Source: Apus apus
Taxonomy: Eukaryota; Chordata; Aves; Apodiformes; Apodidae
Reading direction: 5' to 3'
DNA: 64,000 nt
NCBI RefSeq assembly: GCF_020740795.1
Contig: NC_067289.1
Coordinates: forward strand, 22,680,608-22,744,607
Below are positions 28,501 to 41,000 of the stretch, in pieces. The position numbers and the translations under genes were made by a program. The notes below the pieces were generated by a model, which was not told the origin of the DNA, did not search any database, and saw only the letters and a program-made list of their open reading frames with translations. How positions within the stretch are numbered: position 1 is the stretch's first letter; every line of letters starts with the position of its first letter.

Positions 28501-28976
28501 CCATTCCTCCCGACTAAATTCACATGCTATTTTTCTTTCTCAGCCGCTTTTCTCCGCCAGGTAAAGCTCAGCGTAACCAGAAGGCAAGGCAGGGCTAGAA
28601 CAGCTGCACGGGGCTCAGCTCTGCCGCCCGTCCGCCGTTTAGCTTTTCAAGCGAGAGAGAAGAAACAGAGTCAGGGATACTGGTGCGCTCTCCCAGGCTC
28701 ACCTAGGGGAGCGAATCGCAGCCAGCCGAACCTTCCGCCTTCCCTCGGGGGCTCGGGCTCCCGAGAAAACAGCCAGAATGACTCCCGAGCGCAGCAACCT
28801 GCGCTGCGGGGGGCAGCTCGGGTAAGTTCAGGACGCACCCAGCTAAACTTTCTTGGTGGCAGAGTTGAACGGCGACAAGGGCCGAGTGCGTTCAGCGGGG
28901 GAGCCCCGCTAGGAGCCCAGGACCCTTCCCCCGCCAGAGACAAAGGCGCTGCCCCCCGCCCCGCAGCCCCACTCAC

Positions 28977-29071
28977 ATGCCCCGCTCCAGCCGCTCCGCC
29001 GCCCGCGCCGCCAGCGCCCAGCTCAGCCACAGCCGCACCAGCCACGGCCCCGGCCCCGCTCCCGCCGCCAT
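28977..29071 (-). CDS. EGFEM1: EGFEM1 coding exon 1: start codon and signal peptide
   Basis: This is the first coding exon of a secreted EMI/EGF-domain protein. Reading on the minus strand, the ATG at 29071 has G at -3 and G at +4, a good Kozak context. The exon encodes 31 residues plus two bases: a short N-terminus (MAAGAGPGPW), a hydrophobic core (LVRLWLSWALAA) and a likely signal-peptidase site around ARA/AE. The exon ends GCAT|GTGAGT, a near-consensus donor. The two leftover bases (AT) join the first G of the exon at 14545-14679 to make codon 32, so the frame continues straight into the EMI domain. The exon sits in a CpG island with a TATA-like motif about 95 bases upstream. Joining to exon 2 is inferred from phase and protein logic, not from transcript data. 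The intron would be 14.3 kb. Confidence 0.8.
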
Positions 29072-29159
29072 CGCCCCACCGAGCAGAAACCAGGGACGGG
29101 CAGGGCAGCCACAGCTCGGCAGCACCGCAACACCAGCCCCGGCCACCGCCGACCCTCCA

Positions 29160-29170
29160 AATCATTTAAA
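29160..29170 (-). promoter_or_regulatory. EGFEM1: TATA-like motif upstream of EGFEM1 start
   Basis: On the minus strand the sequence reads CTTTAAATGAT, about 90-100 bases before the ATG at 29071. If used, transcription would start near 29130-29140 with a short leader of about 65 bases. It is an AT island in GC-rich surroundings, which makes it stand out, but it is a weak TATA variant. Confidence 0.35.
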
Positions 29171-29620
29171 GCAGCGGCCAGGCGCGCCACTGGCTGGGCG
29201 GCCCCGGCCCGCCCCCGCCTCCCTTCTCCTCCTCCTCCTCCTCTTCCTTCTCCTCCTCGGCACCCCCGCAGACCCCCTTCCCCAGTGGCTCTTGTGTCTC
29301 CCCGCTCACTTACCCACTTCGCCTCCTTTGTGATGTCTCTTCGGTTTCCCCCCTTTAAAGGCACTTTCCTCCTAGTCTGAATTCCCGTTGGGTACAGCAC
29401 AGATGCGGGGAGAAGGAGCGGTTTGTTTTCACGGAATAATCAATGAAGTTACGTGCAGCTTCGTGCTGGTGCCGGCTGTCGCTTCTGGGAGGAGAGCTGA
29501 CCGCCCGTGGGCTCCAGGGGTGCCGAGAGGTTTCTGCTTTGCTGCGAGAGACTTGGCTTCTCTTTTTCACTCTGGTCCTTTGTTCTGTGCCTGACGTCCA
29601 TTGCAATCGCATCTGAGCAC

Positions 29621-32600
29621 TTCAAAGAGATAACCGTGAAAATAAATGTATTTAACATCACGAGGAAGGGGTAACAGCACTCCTGCTGAGAGGGAGTGAC
29701 AGCCGGAATGCCAAGCTGGGAACCGAGGGGGTTCTGAGCTCCCAGAGCTGCACACTGTCCTCTAGACCATCCATCCTCTCCTCTTCATGACCTCCCCAGA
29801 CCTTTACTGCTGTCAGAGGCAGCTCTTTCCCCTTTACTGGCGAGAGAAGGGAGACCAACTGACCTGGAAAGGGAACTATGCATAGCAGCAAATAAAAAAA
29901 TAGGAAAAACACACCTGAAGCATTTTATAATCTAAAGTAGGGCTCAGGGTCCATTGCACGACAAATTTCCTCTCTCTAGGGACCCATGACTAGTCAAGCA
30001 CTGGGCTGTGAATGAGCAGATGGGCCCTGAGCCAACCCATGCTCAAGACAACTGCAATTTCCTTCCAGTCCCATGAATGGAGCTTGGTCTCAAGTTGCTC
30101 CAAATCAGCTCCTATCCCAGTTGGTGACAGAACCACACCCCTACCTAACATCCTCATGGGTTAGGGCTCAGCCTCAGTTTTACAATTAATTTGTCTTCCT
30201 TTCAGTTCTGTAACAAGATACACCAGCTCCTCCTCTACACACAGGTTACAAGCACAGTTTCCTGCATGGTTTTTATTTTCCAGGACCTTTGCTAAAGTAG
30301 GTAAACATTTACCAATCATAACAAGAAAGCTGCTTTTCTACTGTTCATTGCTTTGAAGCTTGCATTGATGTGATCCCCTTGAGATTTTATCAACCAATTT
30401 CTTTTTCATGGTAAAGAAAACATACAGCCCTTATCTGACCTTAGAGCAGATTAATTCCACGCTGAAATTCCCACTGAATGGCTAAGCCTCTCTTGCATCT
30501 GGAGTAGTTTTTAACTCCACAGGACCTTGTGTTGAGCTAATCCCATTACCTCCTGCAATGCCCATAGCTTTCCAACAATTTTGTTTTTTAAATCCCAGAA
30601 AATATTTCCTCATAAAATAATAGACCTTCATTATGTCACAGCTGAGTGTTAACTATGTCCTGAGATGCCATACCAACCTGGATTACTTTCAGGATCACAT
30701 CATGGCAAAAGAGCAAAGGATCTTATTGCTCAGCTGTTTTTTTTCCAGGAGAGGCAAATTAGTCTTTCAAAAATATTTTAATTTTTCCACTTTAAGGAAC
30801 CCAACAATAAACTGTCCAACGTTATTTTTCAAACCTGTACATGATCATTACAAAATATGCACAACATTTCTTACACCCAGTTATTAAGAATAATGGAACA
30901 GCAACATGCAACCCTGAAGTGCAAAGAACCTTCCTCAGTGAAGGCCACTTAATAGATAAGATTTTTGCCTGGGAGCCACACAGCAAAATGCAGCTGAATT
31001 CTGAAGATGGAGCAGCATAAAACGTCCTTGCAATCAGTGCAGAAAGCTTTGCAGGCCTTGCTTTAGCAGCTGTGACACTGACTCTCTCCTGAAGTGAAAT
31101 GTAAACCCAGCCTGTGCAATGTGCCCTTCTTACAAATATTATCTCATGTTCTACCCTCAGCTGTGTTTTAATTGAAAATATCCTATGAAGCTGTTGACTT
31201 TAAACAGGACGATTCACAAGAGCAGGAGTTGCAGGGAACCAGCACTGGTGGAAGCAGTTTCAAAACCTTACTGGAATAATTGATCCAACGGGGCCCAAGT
31301 CAGTTAAATCTTCAGACCCAACACAGATAATACAGAGGTAAAAGCAGACTAATTTATTTTAGTTCTTACAGTGATAACAGTGGGCTATATTGGAAAAAAA
31401 GGGTAGCAGATACAGCATTAGTGACTCTTTTCTGTTCCACATCCCTGCCACGACCAACTAGACTCTTGCCCACTGTCATGAAACTTATTTGCTGTGTAAC
31501 TGTGTAACTTTGATCCTGATACCTACAAACCCCCTCATGGCCACCACCAAACCAAACACTGAATATGCTGACAAAAGAGTTCTCTTCCTGATAGATGAAA
31601 AGAGTAAATTAAATTGCATCTTGCTCTACTAAGCCAGCTTTTGAGCTGAGCAGCTGAAGTGCTGATTCCCCTCAGAGGCTTTGTACAGGTGAGCTATGAT
31701 CTAATCCAATTGCATAGCATACAAACGGTCAGGATAAAACAGCTCACGCCCAGACCTTCTATAGGATAGCAAACACAAATGTTCGTTATTCTGCTCTCTT
31801 GTTGAGCAGAAAATAGTTCTGACAGATCCCAGTGCACTTGAAATTCAGTGTGTTGTTTACAACATTGTCCAGACCATGAACTCTGCAGAAAAGTTGTCCT
31901 CTCTCATGAAGTTCCATCCTATCCTCTCCATTTAAAGCATATTTCCCTCCCCATTAACTTTTTAATTTTCATTTATGATTTTGTTCTCTTACAAAGATAT
32001 CACAAAAGTTTTGTATTCCCAAGCACAAATGACTGCACCCTCAATGAGTCAGTAATACTCCACCTTTTCCTATTTTCATTTTTCTGACTAATCCTCAATA
32101 TCTCTATTTCCAGTCTTTTTAAATGGTAGCTAGTTACAGGATTTAACATTCCCTTCTGATACAAAGAAATTTTCGTGCAGAGCTTGTAATTAGGAAGGCT
32201 GTGCTATATTCTGTTATTAGCAGGAATTGTGATTTTTGGAGTGGTGGGTTAATTGCTAATAACCATATGCAATGCTTCTCTCAAGATGTTTCCCATTACA
32301 GTAATTAACTTAGCAGCTGGGGTAACAGACATTTACCATTTGTCTTCACAGTATCCCTGATTTAGGATTGTTCCAAAAGCCTGTTTGGACTTTGTTTGCT
32401 CAATTCCCAGGTGTAAGATGAAAAAGAGAGGATGCTGAGAAAGGGAGATTTGAAAAGACTAAGTTGTAGAGATAGTACCTGTGTTCAGATTTGAACTGTC
32501 TGTCAAGGTAATCTTGGGAATTCTGAATATTTTCTACATCAGTCTTAGTCTTTGACCATTGCTCTCATCAGCATCAGCTGGACAGAGAGCATGGCAGACC

Positions 32601-35600
32601 AGCCTGAAACAGAGAATGTTTTTAAAAACGTAGATATTACTCTGTTGCTCAAATTAATCTGATTTTTAGCCTTCTTGAGATTTATTAATTGAAAAGTTCA
32701 GAATTTATTTTTGCCTACTCATGTCCTTAACCTCAAAATCTCTATGGTTTGTGATTATTTTTTTTCTTTCCTGTTTAACAGTCAGCTACACAGATATAAG
32801 CATCTTTAGGTAATTACTTCCTTTCTGTGTTGTCTCACTGGAGCTCCTTCCTCCACAATAAGCAGTAAGAGCTACACTAGAATTGCAGTAATATTTTAAA
32901 TTATATGGCTAATGTGAAATTTAAGAAGAAAATAAAATTGGTCTACAAAGCCAGACCACATGACAGACCAATAGCAGTTTTCTTGATTTAATTTATCAAG
33001 AGACGATTATTGACAGGATACAAGAGAATTTTAATGACTTCTAGGAACATGATTCTAGATTTATCCCTTTCTTAAGTTCATTCTGACCAAATGGAGTAAA
33101 TGCTGTATGATACTGTATTAAAGAAGGTTCATTCATACCCATAGTGGAAAGCAGCACTCCAAGGCCATTGGAATCTTCCTCAGGTGCAATGGATTGGAAT
33201 TGCTCTATTGCCATGAAGGGGGGAAATGCTAATTTACAGTAACTGAGGACCTAACCCACCTAGTTAGTCATAATTATGGGCTTACTTCAGCATGTACATT
33301 TTCTAAAACAGTTGGGTAAGACCAGAAAGTTAAGTTCAAATTATTTTCTTCCACAGGAAGTAAAGGTAGCACATAACTAAATACCTGGTTTTGCACTAGT
33401 TCTTTAAAACATATAATAGCTTTCTGGCACTGCATCGTTCCCTGATACTTTTTCTCACAGCACATAATAGTATTCCTGATAACAGGGCTCACAGACAGCT
33501 TTGATTATAACCACTTGTCAGGAAATGGATAACTAGGAAAATAACACCATATTCAACTGTAAAAAAATGCTGCCTGAAATACATTAATACAGTGATAATT
33601 TCTGCTAATAGAAGCCTCCAAACCCCATCCATTAGCTCTGAACTGAAATTCCTGCTTCATTTCTATCTTTCTGAGCATTTCTGCCCTCTGACCCCTCTTC
33701 CATTACTTGACAGCAACACAGCCATCCACAGACATTAGCTGTCACCAAGGGCCAAACCCCTGCAGGAAGCAGGATGACAAGGTCCCTGTGGGTTTGAGCA
33801 AACCTGGCTGGGACTGGACACTGGGACCCTCGGGATGGCTCTGCTGGCAGTGGGCACTGCTCAACCAGTGCCAGCAGAGGTGAGGGTGAGAGGCAGGGCA
33901 TGCCTGGTTCCATGGCTTTGCCTTGGGTGGGAATTTGCTGGCAGCAACCTACTCATTCCCCAGTCACTTCCACCCTACCAATCCAATGGCCACCAACTAC
34001 AATCTCCCCTTTGCCTGGTGTAACAAAGTTGTAGGTTTTCATTGATGTTGGGGGTTCATTCAGAGAAGAGGACAGGAGGGATTGGGATGGAGGGAAAATA
34101 AAAAGAGTCTGAATAATTTGACCCCATGGCAGTCTCTCTGAAAGGGAAAAAGTGTTCAAATAAAGTATTTCTTTTTGACAGAAGAAGTGGAAATCCATTG
34201 ATATTCAAGTCAGGAGCATATTTCTGTAGGGAGCTATTACATCTGATTGAGAAAATAAAATGTTACTCACATTCACAATTACTTATATAAAGGCCACTGA
34301 TCTCAATCCTTAGCTTTTCTTTTTAGCATTAGTTAACCAAAACCCTAGCAAGAACATGCTATTGACAATATAATCCTAAAGTGAGTGTTAGGTTGGCAGG
34401 CAAACAACTGGGAGTACTTTTCTCTCTTTCTGGATTTGGGATAATGACACTCCAATGAGTGGCTAATCTAGTGTACTTTTGTACATTCAAATTAAAATCA
34501 TATGGGGTGGGGGGGGAGGGGAACTTGCATCTTCTCTGACCCACATAACTGAGAGCCCAATGTACCTCAAACAAACTTAATGGAGCTCTTCCAGCCTCAT
34601 CTCAATAGAAAGAAAATAATTAAGACACTTAAGAGCAATCCACTATTTTGCAAAGCAGTGCAAATATTGCAAGACATTTTCTAGGAGGAAATAGTTTTTA
34701 ATTTTTTAACAATTATTTTCCCAGTGACCTTCTTTTGGTGATGGTATCACTCTCCTGAAAATCCTGCAAACAGCTGAACAAGCAACTCATTCAAAAAACT
34801 CTGCTGAGTACCTGCATGCTTATGTGATCACAGAAATCAAATCTGGGGTATTCATGCTAGGAGTGTTTAAAGGCTCATCAAGTCAGGAGGAGCCCTTTGA
34901 GACTTACCCAACAAAGCACAGGTAGACAACACTGTCTGGTTTTCAAATATTCTTAATCTACCCAAAGGGCAGGAAATTTCAAAGAGTTCTTCTCTGAAAA
35001 AATTGAGACAAGTACATGCAAAAAATAATAAAATATGTAACAAAAAAAGTCTATTTCAGTTCATTCATAGCATAGTTCAGTGAATGTCTGGCCTACACTG
35101 CAGTGATTAACCTAACCACACCAGGCAGGCAATAGTAACACTCCAGCAACCACTGCATGTAAAATGACAGTCGTAACTAGTGCTAATACTTTGAGCATTC
35201 TAATTTATCCTCCAGGGCAGGCAGCCCCCTCAAAATTTGGTTTTTAGATGTTAAAACTAGTAACTCTCATCTGCATCACTGAAAATGCAGTTGCAAAATA
35301 TATCAAAGAAAAAAGTGCTCAGAAGCAGAATTCTCCTCAGGGTTTCCCCGTCCCTTTGGAATTGCTCATGTATTTCAGATGTGAGCTGCTTGGAAAGCCT
35401 GTATTCTTTCCTTTGTCTAATACAGTGCTAAGCACATCACTGGTACTTGAAACACTAAAATTCAAAGGAATAAATGCTTTGTTTGTTTGCTTCCAATTAG
35501 GATCTAATGAAATCCCAGGAATCCACTTTCAGGTAACTTGTCACAGAAGAACCAAATCTCGACATTTTGTTTCTGTGTATAACTTTCCCCTCTGCCTGTT

Positions 35601-37737
35601 CTGCTGACACAACTAGACCACAGTTCATTCTCAAAAAGACACTAGAGCATTACTTTACTGGTTTTGCCTCTAAATTACCTGCCTGGCTACTGTCACCATT
35701 GATCTGTTAAGTCCTTGACTGAGTAATCAGTCAGACAGCTAATTAATGTAGTGGCTTGGAGGGAAAGAGGAAGGGAAGGATGAAATGGAAGAGTTTTTCC
35801 CTTCTTCTTCTTGATTTTATTGCCTTTGAAATGTATCCACAGCATAAAGGAGCATTTGTCTGTGCTTTTTTCTTATAAGAGTCAGTTCAGCTACTACAAA
35901 TACATTTACCAACTGTTAACAGAAGCCAGGAGAATTTAATGGGACTGATGACACTGAAATCCAAGCACACACACAAAAAAAATAATTAAAAAATCTAAGA
36001 TTTCATATTCATTTTTCCCCTGTTAAGACTTACAGACTGCAGTATGTATTTTGAATTAGTAGAAACTGCAAGACTTGACCCATATTTTCAGGTGGTTTTA
36101 GAACTAAAAAAGGTGTTTTAAAATTCAGATAACTTTGTCATATTTTGATAGAAAGAGAAGGGTTTTTCCCTTCTTCCCTCCTCCTTGCATGCCCTCCTTA
36201 TAGACAAGAAGGACCCATGTGATCTCCAAACCCAAAAAGTTATCCAGATTTGGTTTTAGCCAAAATGCTTCAAACTCAGGTGCCTGAACATATTCTTTAA
36301 ACCCCACTACTCAGCTGGACTTTATTCTGAGCCCAAAGACATGAGGAAAGGGAATGCCTCATGCTAAAAAGTCTATTTCAAAAAGTACTCATCAGGGGCA
36401 TGAGCTAAAAGAAAAAAAGTGTTATAGGCATATTTTTCCTTTATGGTGCTGTAGCCTTTTGCTCCAGATCCTTTCCTAACTCCTAAACTTTTAGCAAGCT
36501 TTCTTTGCTGGTGTGAAGTCTAGAAGGGGATGGCTGCACAAAGCAGTTGGCATGAAGATGTTTGCAAGCTTTCCCCCATACCTCCCTGTCAAATGGTAGT
36601 GACTGAGTTCTCTTAAAAGAATAAAGGAACTACTAAAAAGTTAGCAGTAAATAGATCCTGCTTACCTAATCATGGATATTTGAGAAGGACAGAGGATTCT
36701 CATCCTAAGATGCATGAAAAGGTATTTAATTTCCTTTATTCTCAGGGACCTACAAGTATCCTGGAACAGCTCTTTTAATACACAGAGTTAACTTCATATT
36801 GCCAAGCACATATATAGGTATTTACATATTACAAGGCAGGACTTAAAACACTCTTGTCTACAGGGAGCTGATGAACCAAAAATGGTTTAATAAACCTCTT
36901 TAAATTCTTAAGGGAGATAGATATTAGCATCAGCAGTATTTGTTGCTAAATGCAAATAAAATCATTCTGAGTATGGGAATTGTGCTGACCATGCTTTGTG
37001 AGACAGCAAGCACAGAACTGCTGCAAGAAAGTGGCAATTCAATAATTCACACGTGCCTGCCTGGCTGTTTATCTACAGCTTATCGGCTTGTACCGTGATC
37101 AGATCCAACAACAACAAAATGGTGTTGGATTGGAACCCCCCACTAATAATTCTGTGTCTCTGATTAACTTGTGGAGAAACCTGCTTTGCTGCAAAGACTT
37201 AGGCAAAGTGTCTGAGCAGAATATGTAACAGACAAAAGAGCAGTCTTCACTCCAACCAAATCAGCATTGAGTGGACTAAGTACTGCAAATCAAGCATGTT
37301 TTATTAATTCAAGTACCAAGACAATAAAAAATTAAGCACCTAGATATATGGAGGAAAAAGGCAATGTCAGCAGTTACAGGCTTTTTAGACTGACCTCAAA
37401 ATTTGTCTAAAAATCAAAAATATTTCTGAAGGTTACTATAATTAAAGATTAATGGAAATAGTATGAAATTCTAAAAGGTTTATGACTCTAAATCATGCCA
37501 AACTAACCCAACTTTATTCTTTCATTATTGACTTCTTAGATGCAAATTCTAATCCCTACAGACTTCAGTGAAGCTTTTATTACACATGGAAAATAATTAG
37601 TTTAACCTCAAGCAGCTTTTTGTATAACAAGGAAAGCTAAGGAGGATAAAATGGTGAGTTGTGTTCAAAGGGGAATTCTTTAGTTCTGGAAGCTCACTAA
37701 TGAATCTCTCCAGAATGACTCTCAGGGAAATGTATAG
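29621..37737. other. Intergenic DNA upstream of EGFEM1, no gene seen
   Basis: This is AT-rich sequence without CR1 copies, apart from one possible old repeat fragment (35370-35475) and a G-run at 34505-34521. Open frames are short and lack domain features. Confidence 0.7.
35370..35475 (+). repeat. Possible ancient amniote repeat fragment
   Basis: The order AGATGTGAGCTGCTTGG, then TTTGTCTAATACAGTGCTAA GCAC, then GGAATAAATG resembles an old amniote repeat (generic form 'gattgtgagctccttgggg ... tacagtgcctagcac ... aataaata'). The open frame covering it (35248-35607, plus) is therefore unlikely to be a gene. Confidence 0.4.
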
Positions 37738-38066
37738 TACTGCTCCCTGCAACTACCTGTAGGGAGGTTGTAGGGAGGCTGGTGCTGGTCTCTTCTCCCA
37801 GGTAACTAGCGATAGGATGAGAGGAAATGGGTTTAAGTTGTGCCAGGGGAGGTTTAGGTTGGATATTAGGAAAAATTATTTACTCAAGGAGTGGTGAGAC
37901 ACTGGAACAGGCTGCCCAGGGAGGTGGTTGAGGTGCCATCCCTGGAGGTGGTCAAGAAGTGTTTAGATGTGGTGTTTCAGGATATGGTTTAGTGGTTGTG
38001 GTAGCTGGATTATGGTTGGATTCAATCTTGAAGGTCTCTTCCAACCTTGATGATTCTATGATTCTG
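37738..38066 (+). mobile_element. CR1 retrotransposon 3' fragment, plus strand
   Basis: About 330 bases of CR1 3' end: TACTGCTCCCTGCAACTACC, GGTTGGATATTAGGAAAAAT, AACAGGCTGCCCAGGGAGGT, ending in CCAACCTTGATGATTCTATG plus a tail. It is strongly 5'-truncated and non-coding. The 5' limit is approximate. Confidence 0.9.
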
Positions 38067-41000
38067 TCTCTGTAGATGGCACAAACGATAGGCATAACCT
38101 CACGATGTTTGCTGGTGAAAAGGTGAGAGATGTTGAAGAGATAATATCTTGCTGGAAAAAACCAAGATGACTTTGAGGCTGAAGTAAGACACAGAGGAAA
38201 CCTAAAACCACCAGAAGCTGGATGGTACATGTGGGGAATAACAATAACAGCAACCTCAGCTACACTTACCATGACACTCAAAGAGAAGAAAAGGAGTCAC
38301 TCACATGACTTTGTAAGTCAGCAATGTGGTAAGGCAGTAAAAATAAATTAGAATACTCCTAGAATATAGTGCTACATTAGCAATAAAGACTCCTAGTAGG
38401 AGGCCTTCTGAAGTACCACATACAATTTTGATTCTTCAGGAGTATGAATAAAAGAATTCACCACGATGCAGATATGGAGCAGGCCCATCAGGATGAACAG
38501 AACAGGCAACCAGGAAACTAGGAAGAATTGGATCTGGTTAGGTGAGCAAAAGTGAGGCTTGTTTAAACTAGCAGAATGAAGGTTGGGGCAGCAAGCGGGA
38601 TTGTTGTGACTGCTGTTCTCTTAAAGCACACTATGAAAAGTGGGGTGGGACAGGATAAATATCAGGGACACGCAAGAATGTTGGCAAAGCTGAAAGACAA
38701 TGCTGGCGTAAGAACAAGCCAGTCCAAACTAGCCACACACATGTTTAAGCAGGAATTTATGAGGGAGCTTTTAAGTGTTTTAACAAGTGAGTGGAGTAGC
38801 TTCCTAATACAAGCAATAGCAACAAAATAAAAAATAAAAAAATAAAATTGCTACATGGTGTCAATCTGTAATTTCATTGTAAGAATTCTAAAATATGTGT
38901 TTATATTAGAACTGGAAAAATAATACGTGTCAACTTTTTCCTCTCAGTATAGCAGCACCTTCTTCTGTAACCAAGTATTTACTGATAACCCAGATCTACC
39001 AAGGTTAGCGCTGCAGGGCTAACAGAAGGACAAGATAGTTTCTATTGTATCTTTGTACACCATCAGCAAGTTTTCTCCTAAGTTTTCTGCACAAGACCTT
39101 TATCTCCAGCAATCATGCATGCAGGGAAAAGGCTGGAGACGGACAAGCAATTGCAAAGTTGATTTTGCAGATCTAAACTACTGTAAAAGAAGAAAATCTC
39201 ATTCCTCCTATGTCATTCCTTGCAACATTTTTCCCACTTTGTACTGAACTCGTGGTAGGAAAATAGGACATAAACTGAACTTCATTACACTGATACAGTA
39301 GACAACAGTCAATTAACATCCATTAGCTTACATTATGATAATATGGATCAAGACAACATGCAACTGACATTCAGAGCTTGGTCTGGACATGCTGGGGATG
39401 AAGGGGGATGCCTCTGCTGCTGAGTTGCTCCTCCCCTGCCACTTCACTATGTGTGTATTGAACTAGGTAGCAGCCCTCCAGGACATCTCCTCTTGTTATT
39501 AGGAGTTACAGCAATGTACTACAATCTAGTTCGAAAAGCAATTTCTCTTTGTATACACTCTCTTTTAATTCTGAGTGAAAATGGAATTTGCTTCCTGAAC
39601 TGCTACAATATATTGTGGCTGTTGCAGCATTACTGGAATCTTCAAATGTAATGTGGCTTTGAGTGTTGAGCACAGCAGTGACAGATACTGTTACCTGACA
39701 AACTATTCTGTCCATCTTAAGGCTTGTTTTCACTTGCAAGTCAACAAATGCAGCAGAGGAAACAGACGTATATAGCTTAGGCATTAAAATTATATGACAC
39801 ATTGGGTTTGTTTTCCTGCTCTCAAAGCTCATAGTTGAGCTGAAAGAAGTAATGAAAAGAGTTGTACAGTTGTAAAGAAATTAACTTTAGGTTGTTTAGC
39901 TCCTAGAGTTGCAGCACCTAATCTTGTAGCAGAGAAGAAACAGATCCTCAGCAGCACCGAGAAGGAAGCTTTATAAATTATCCTATAGAAAAATACAAAA
40001 GAGAAAGACATGTCCAAAATCTCACCCTCCTCTGGGCTTAAATACCTATGTAAAAATAATGATTCCATTTGGAATTTGCAGTCTGGAATTATCCTGATCT
40101 TTACATAAAGTGATCTCTAAATAAAAAAACTATCTTTAGAAGAGGGATCTAGACTAAGTCATCCCTTTTTCAGCTCAGAGCCTCCTTCTGCTCCTGTACC
40201 ACACAGCACTGCACTGAGGAGCCAGACCCTGCTCAAAGTGGCTCCATCCATCCACAGTCCTGTCTTGGCTTCCTTTTTCTCCCAGCATTTCTCCAAAAAT
40301 CCCCAGCTTCTCATCCCTATTCTTTCTCAGGTGCTTCCATAGAGGAAGACTGGCAGAAGTACAGGAAACACTGAGGAAAAAAACTCTTCTTCTGAACTAC
40401 TGGGTAAAAATAGAGACCTGTATCCTCCAGAAGTATTTCTGAAGAAGACAGATACTGGCTCCATGTCTTCTGGAGAGATTGTGTCAGGTAGCAGCTTGCA
40501 CACAGGGATGGCAGCATGGGACAGGAAAAGCTGCTGAGCCCTGCTGAGACAAAGACAGTTCTAGACACAAGCTGGAACAATGTTAAGCATTAGGGAAACA
40601 TCACTGTCAAACACAGCCATTATGAGGTTTAGGCTTGCAACGTCCACTCTACTGCTCAGATTTAAGTAGCTGTATTTCACCTCAATGTCCTAAGACACTG
40701 GGGCTTGTGTTTTAATTTCAAATTTCCTTTTAAATTCTCCCTGCCTTGCCTAGGTAGCCTAAGGACAAATCCATTAATGCATGTGATACACAGGTATTGT
40801 TACATTACAGAACTTATGTAAGCAGTTAGATCTCATCAATAATTAAAGGCTCTGTGGGTATAGTAAGATGTGACCATTTTCCTCTTCTAGGTTCTCAGGG
40901 TTTCTGTGCAAGATACATAGTCCATCTGCTTTCCTTGTGAATAATTTTAAGGGACCATGTTTTAAGGGATGATGGTTCCAATCCTTCTGTCTGCAGAAGG

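Larger units (their letters stand above)
14680..28976 (-). other. EGFEM1: EGFEM1 intron 1 (14.3 kb)
   Basis: This intron joins the signal-peptide exon to the EMI exons. Recognisable content is a minus-strand CR1 copy (about 15191-15870), a G-rich run at 16486-16516, a possible L3-like scrap near 16985-17035 and an A-rich tract at 28015-28046. The rest is AT-rich unique-looking sequence without convincing exons. The frames at 17617-18099 (160 codons) and 23367-23753 (128 codons) show no domain or signal and are probably chance. Confidence 0.7.
28410..29620. promoter_or_regulatory. EGFEM1: CpG island at EGFEM1 promoter
   Basis: This is a GC- and CpG-rich block of about 1.2 kb in otherwise AT-rich DNA. 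It surrounds the EGFEM1 signal-peptide exon and contains many GC boxes and a CT-rich run at 29219-29260. The GC richness opens overlapping frames on both strands (28429-29169 plus, 28671-29165 minus, 29023-29400 minus), none with protein-like features. The island extends about 500 bases beyond the start codon on the upstream side, so a divergent non-coding transcript is possible but not shown. Confidence 0.8.

Noticed and set aside
1..28976. miR-551b, which from memory lies within EGFEM1P in human
   Set aside because: I looked for the mature sequence on both strands of the EGFEM1 part and did not find it. It probably lies in a later intron outside the window.
28429..29169. 246-codon plus-strand frame in the EGFEM1 CpG island
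   Set aside because: It is antisense to the signal-peptide exon with low-complexity A/P/R/S composition. It is best explained by lack of stop codons in GC-rich DNA.
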